From Azolla caroliniana (lineage: Eukaryota > Polypodiophyta), in contig JBHGNT010000018.1 of the NCBI GenBank assembly GCA_043228905.1, positions 1,116,001 to 1,180,000 on the forward strand: DNA of 64,000 bases. Direction: 5' to 3'. Below, piece by piece: positions 63,485 through 64,000 of the stretch (the stretch's first letter is position 1; the number at the start of each line of letters is the position of its first letter). Under the pieces are notes generated by a model, which saw nothing but the letters and a program-made list of their open reading frames with translations, was not told the DNA's origin and ran no database searches. Position numbers and translations under genes: made by a program.

Positions 63485-64000
63485 TGTTGGGAAACAGGTC
63501 CCTCCGGATGGGAAGGTATGAACCGGATGGGGAGTACCCGACTGCGGAGAGTCGGATGGTGTAGGCCCGGTATGAACCGGATGAGGAGTACCCGACTGTG
63601 GAGAGTCGGATGGTGTAGGCCCGGTATGAACCGGATGAGGAGTACTCGACTGCGGAGAACCGGATGAGGAGTACCCGACTGCGGAGAGCCGGATGGGGAG
63701 TACCCGACTGCGGAGAGCCGGATGGAACCCATCGAGGCTACATTTGTAAATAGCCGAAAAGTCATACTAGTATAAATATGACTTAGGGCAAACTTGTAGT
63801 TGTTGTCGTTTTTTGTTATTATTCCTCCTTGTTGGTGCAAGAAGAAATCAGAGCGCGTAACTGTACAGAGAGAGAGAGAGAGAGAGACGAGGTCGTTGCC
63901 TCAGTGAACTCACTGTTGTATATTTCTGCATAGTGACAGTTTGCAGCTTGTGGGCTGCCGTGGTTTTTCCCCTATTTTGGGGTTTTCCACGTATACCTCC
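63485..64000 (+). repeat. Copia LTR, truncated by window edge
   Basis: It starts TGTTGGGAAACAGGTCC. Minisatellite units with a 54-bp period begin at 63554 and 63608, followed by shorter ones. The TATTTGTAAATA and GTCATA/TATGAC palindromes with TATAAAT lie near 63743-63782, and a (GA)n run at about 63866-63887. It is inserted in C6. The left candidate target duplication is GGAAT (63480-63484). Whether it is a solo LTR or a full element cannot be told. Confidence 0.9.

Overview
The window is a stack of LTR retrotransposons; I found no cellular gene. Every open frame I could interpret belongs to a Ty1/copia or Ty3/gypsy element, or is a shadow of one in another frame. The host is very probably a streptophyte (green plant lineage): the copia elements prime from initiator tRNA-Met, a short TTTAGGG (plant-type telomere) tract sits at 21592-21608, and AAACCCTAA-like telo-boxes lie in LTRs. 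The chromodomain element resembles the Tcn1/sushi-like chromoviruses that I recall from mosses and other seed-free plants and from fungi, so a bryophyte, lycophyte or fern is my guess. That guess is inference.

Names used here: G1-G7 are one Ty3/gypsy superfamily, C0-C6 are copia elements, T1/T2 are chromovirus pieces, and N1 is a gag-only element related to family G. Layout: G1 (1-3004, minus, cut by the window edge) lies in the LTR of chromovirus T1 (3005-3875 and 22329-23876, minus). T1 was split by copia C0 (3876-22323, plus), C0 by copia C1 (4949-17856, plus), and C1 by gypsy G2 (7629-14956, minus). This four-level nest is dated by matching target-site duplications (TAAGG, ATACA, ACGT). 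To the right come an inverted chromodomain with LTR (T2, 23877-24475), a gypsy gag scrap (G6), copia C2 (25366-36232) split by gypsy G3 (27833-35141, TSD GCGG), and an old gypsy G5 (36233-50359, minus) split by G4 (37923-49825, TSD CCGT). G4 contains a 78-bp relic LTR (40586-40663) and copia C3 (40744-46270, TSD CGAAC). The right end holds N1 (50360-54008), a copia scrap, a solo copia LTR (54520-55163, TSD CCCCT), degenerate copia C5 and C6 on the minus strand, a diverged gypsy gag scrap (G7), and a copia LTR running off the end.

Family G carries gag and protease in one frame and RT-RNase H-integrase in the -1 frame. The gag stop sits in a GATTTTTAG site, and the -1 frame is open from there to the pol domain in three copies, with linkers of 42, 45 and 46 codons. 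This is strong internal evidence for programmed -1 frameshifting. Two other copies (G4, G5) have lost the site through different deletions that fuse Gag to Pol in frame. G2 and C1 look complete apart from C1 being split by G2. Their LTR pairs differ at one base that I could see, so they are recent. Older copies carry CAG-to-TAG stops at several independent glutamine codons, as expected of deaminated CHG-methylated cytosines in silenced plant transposons.
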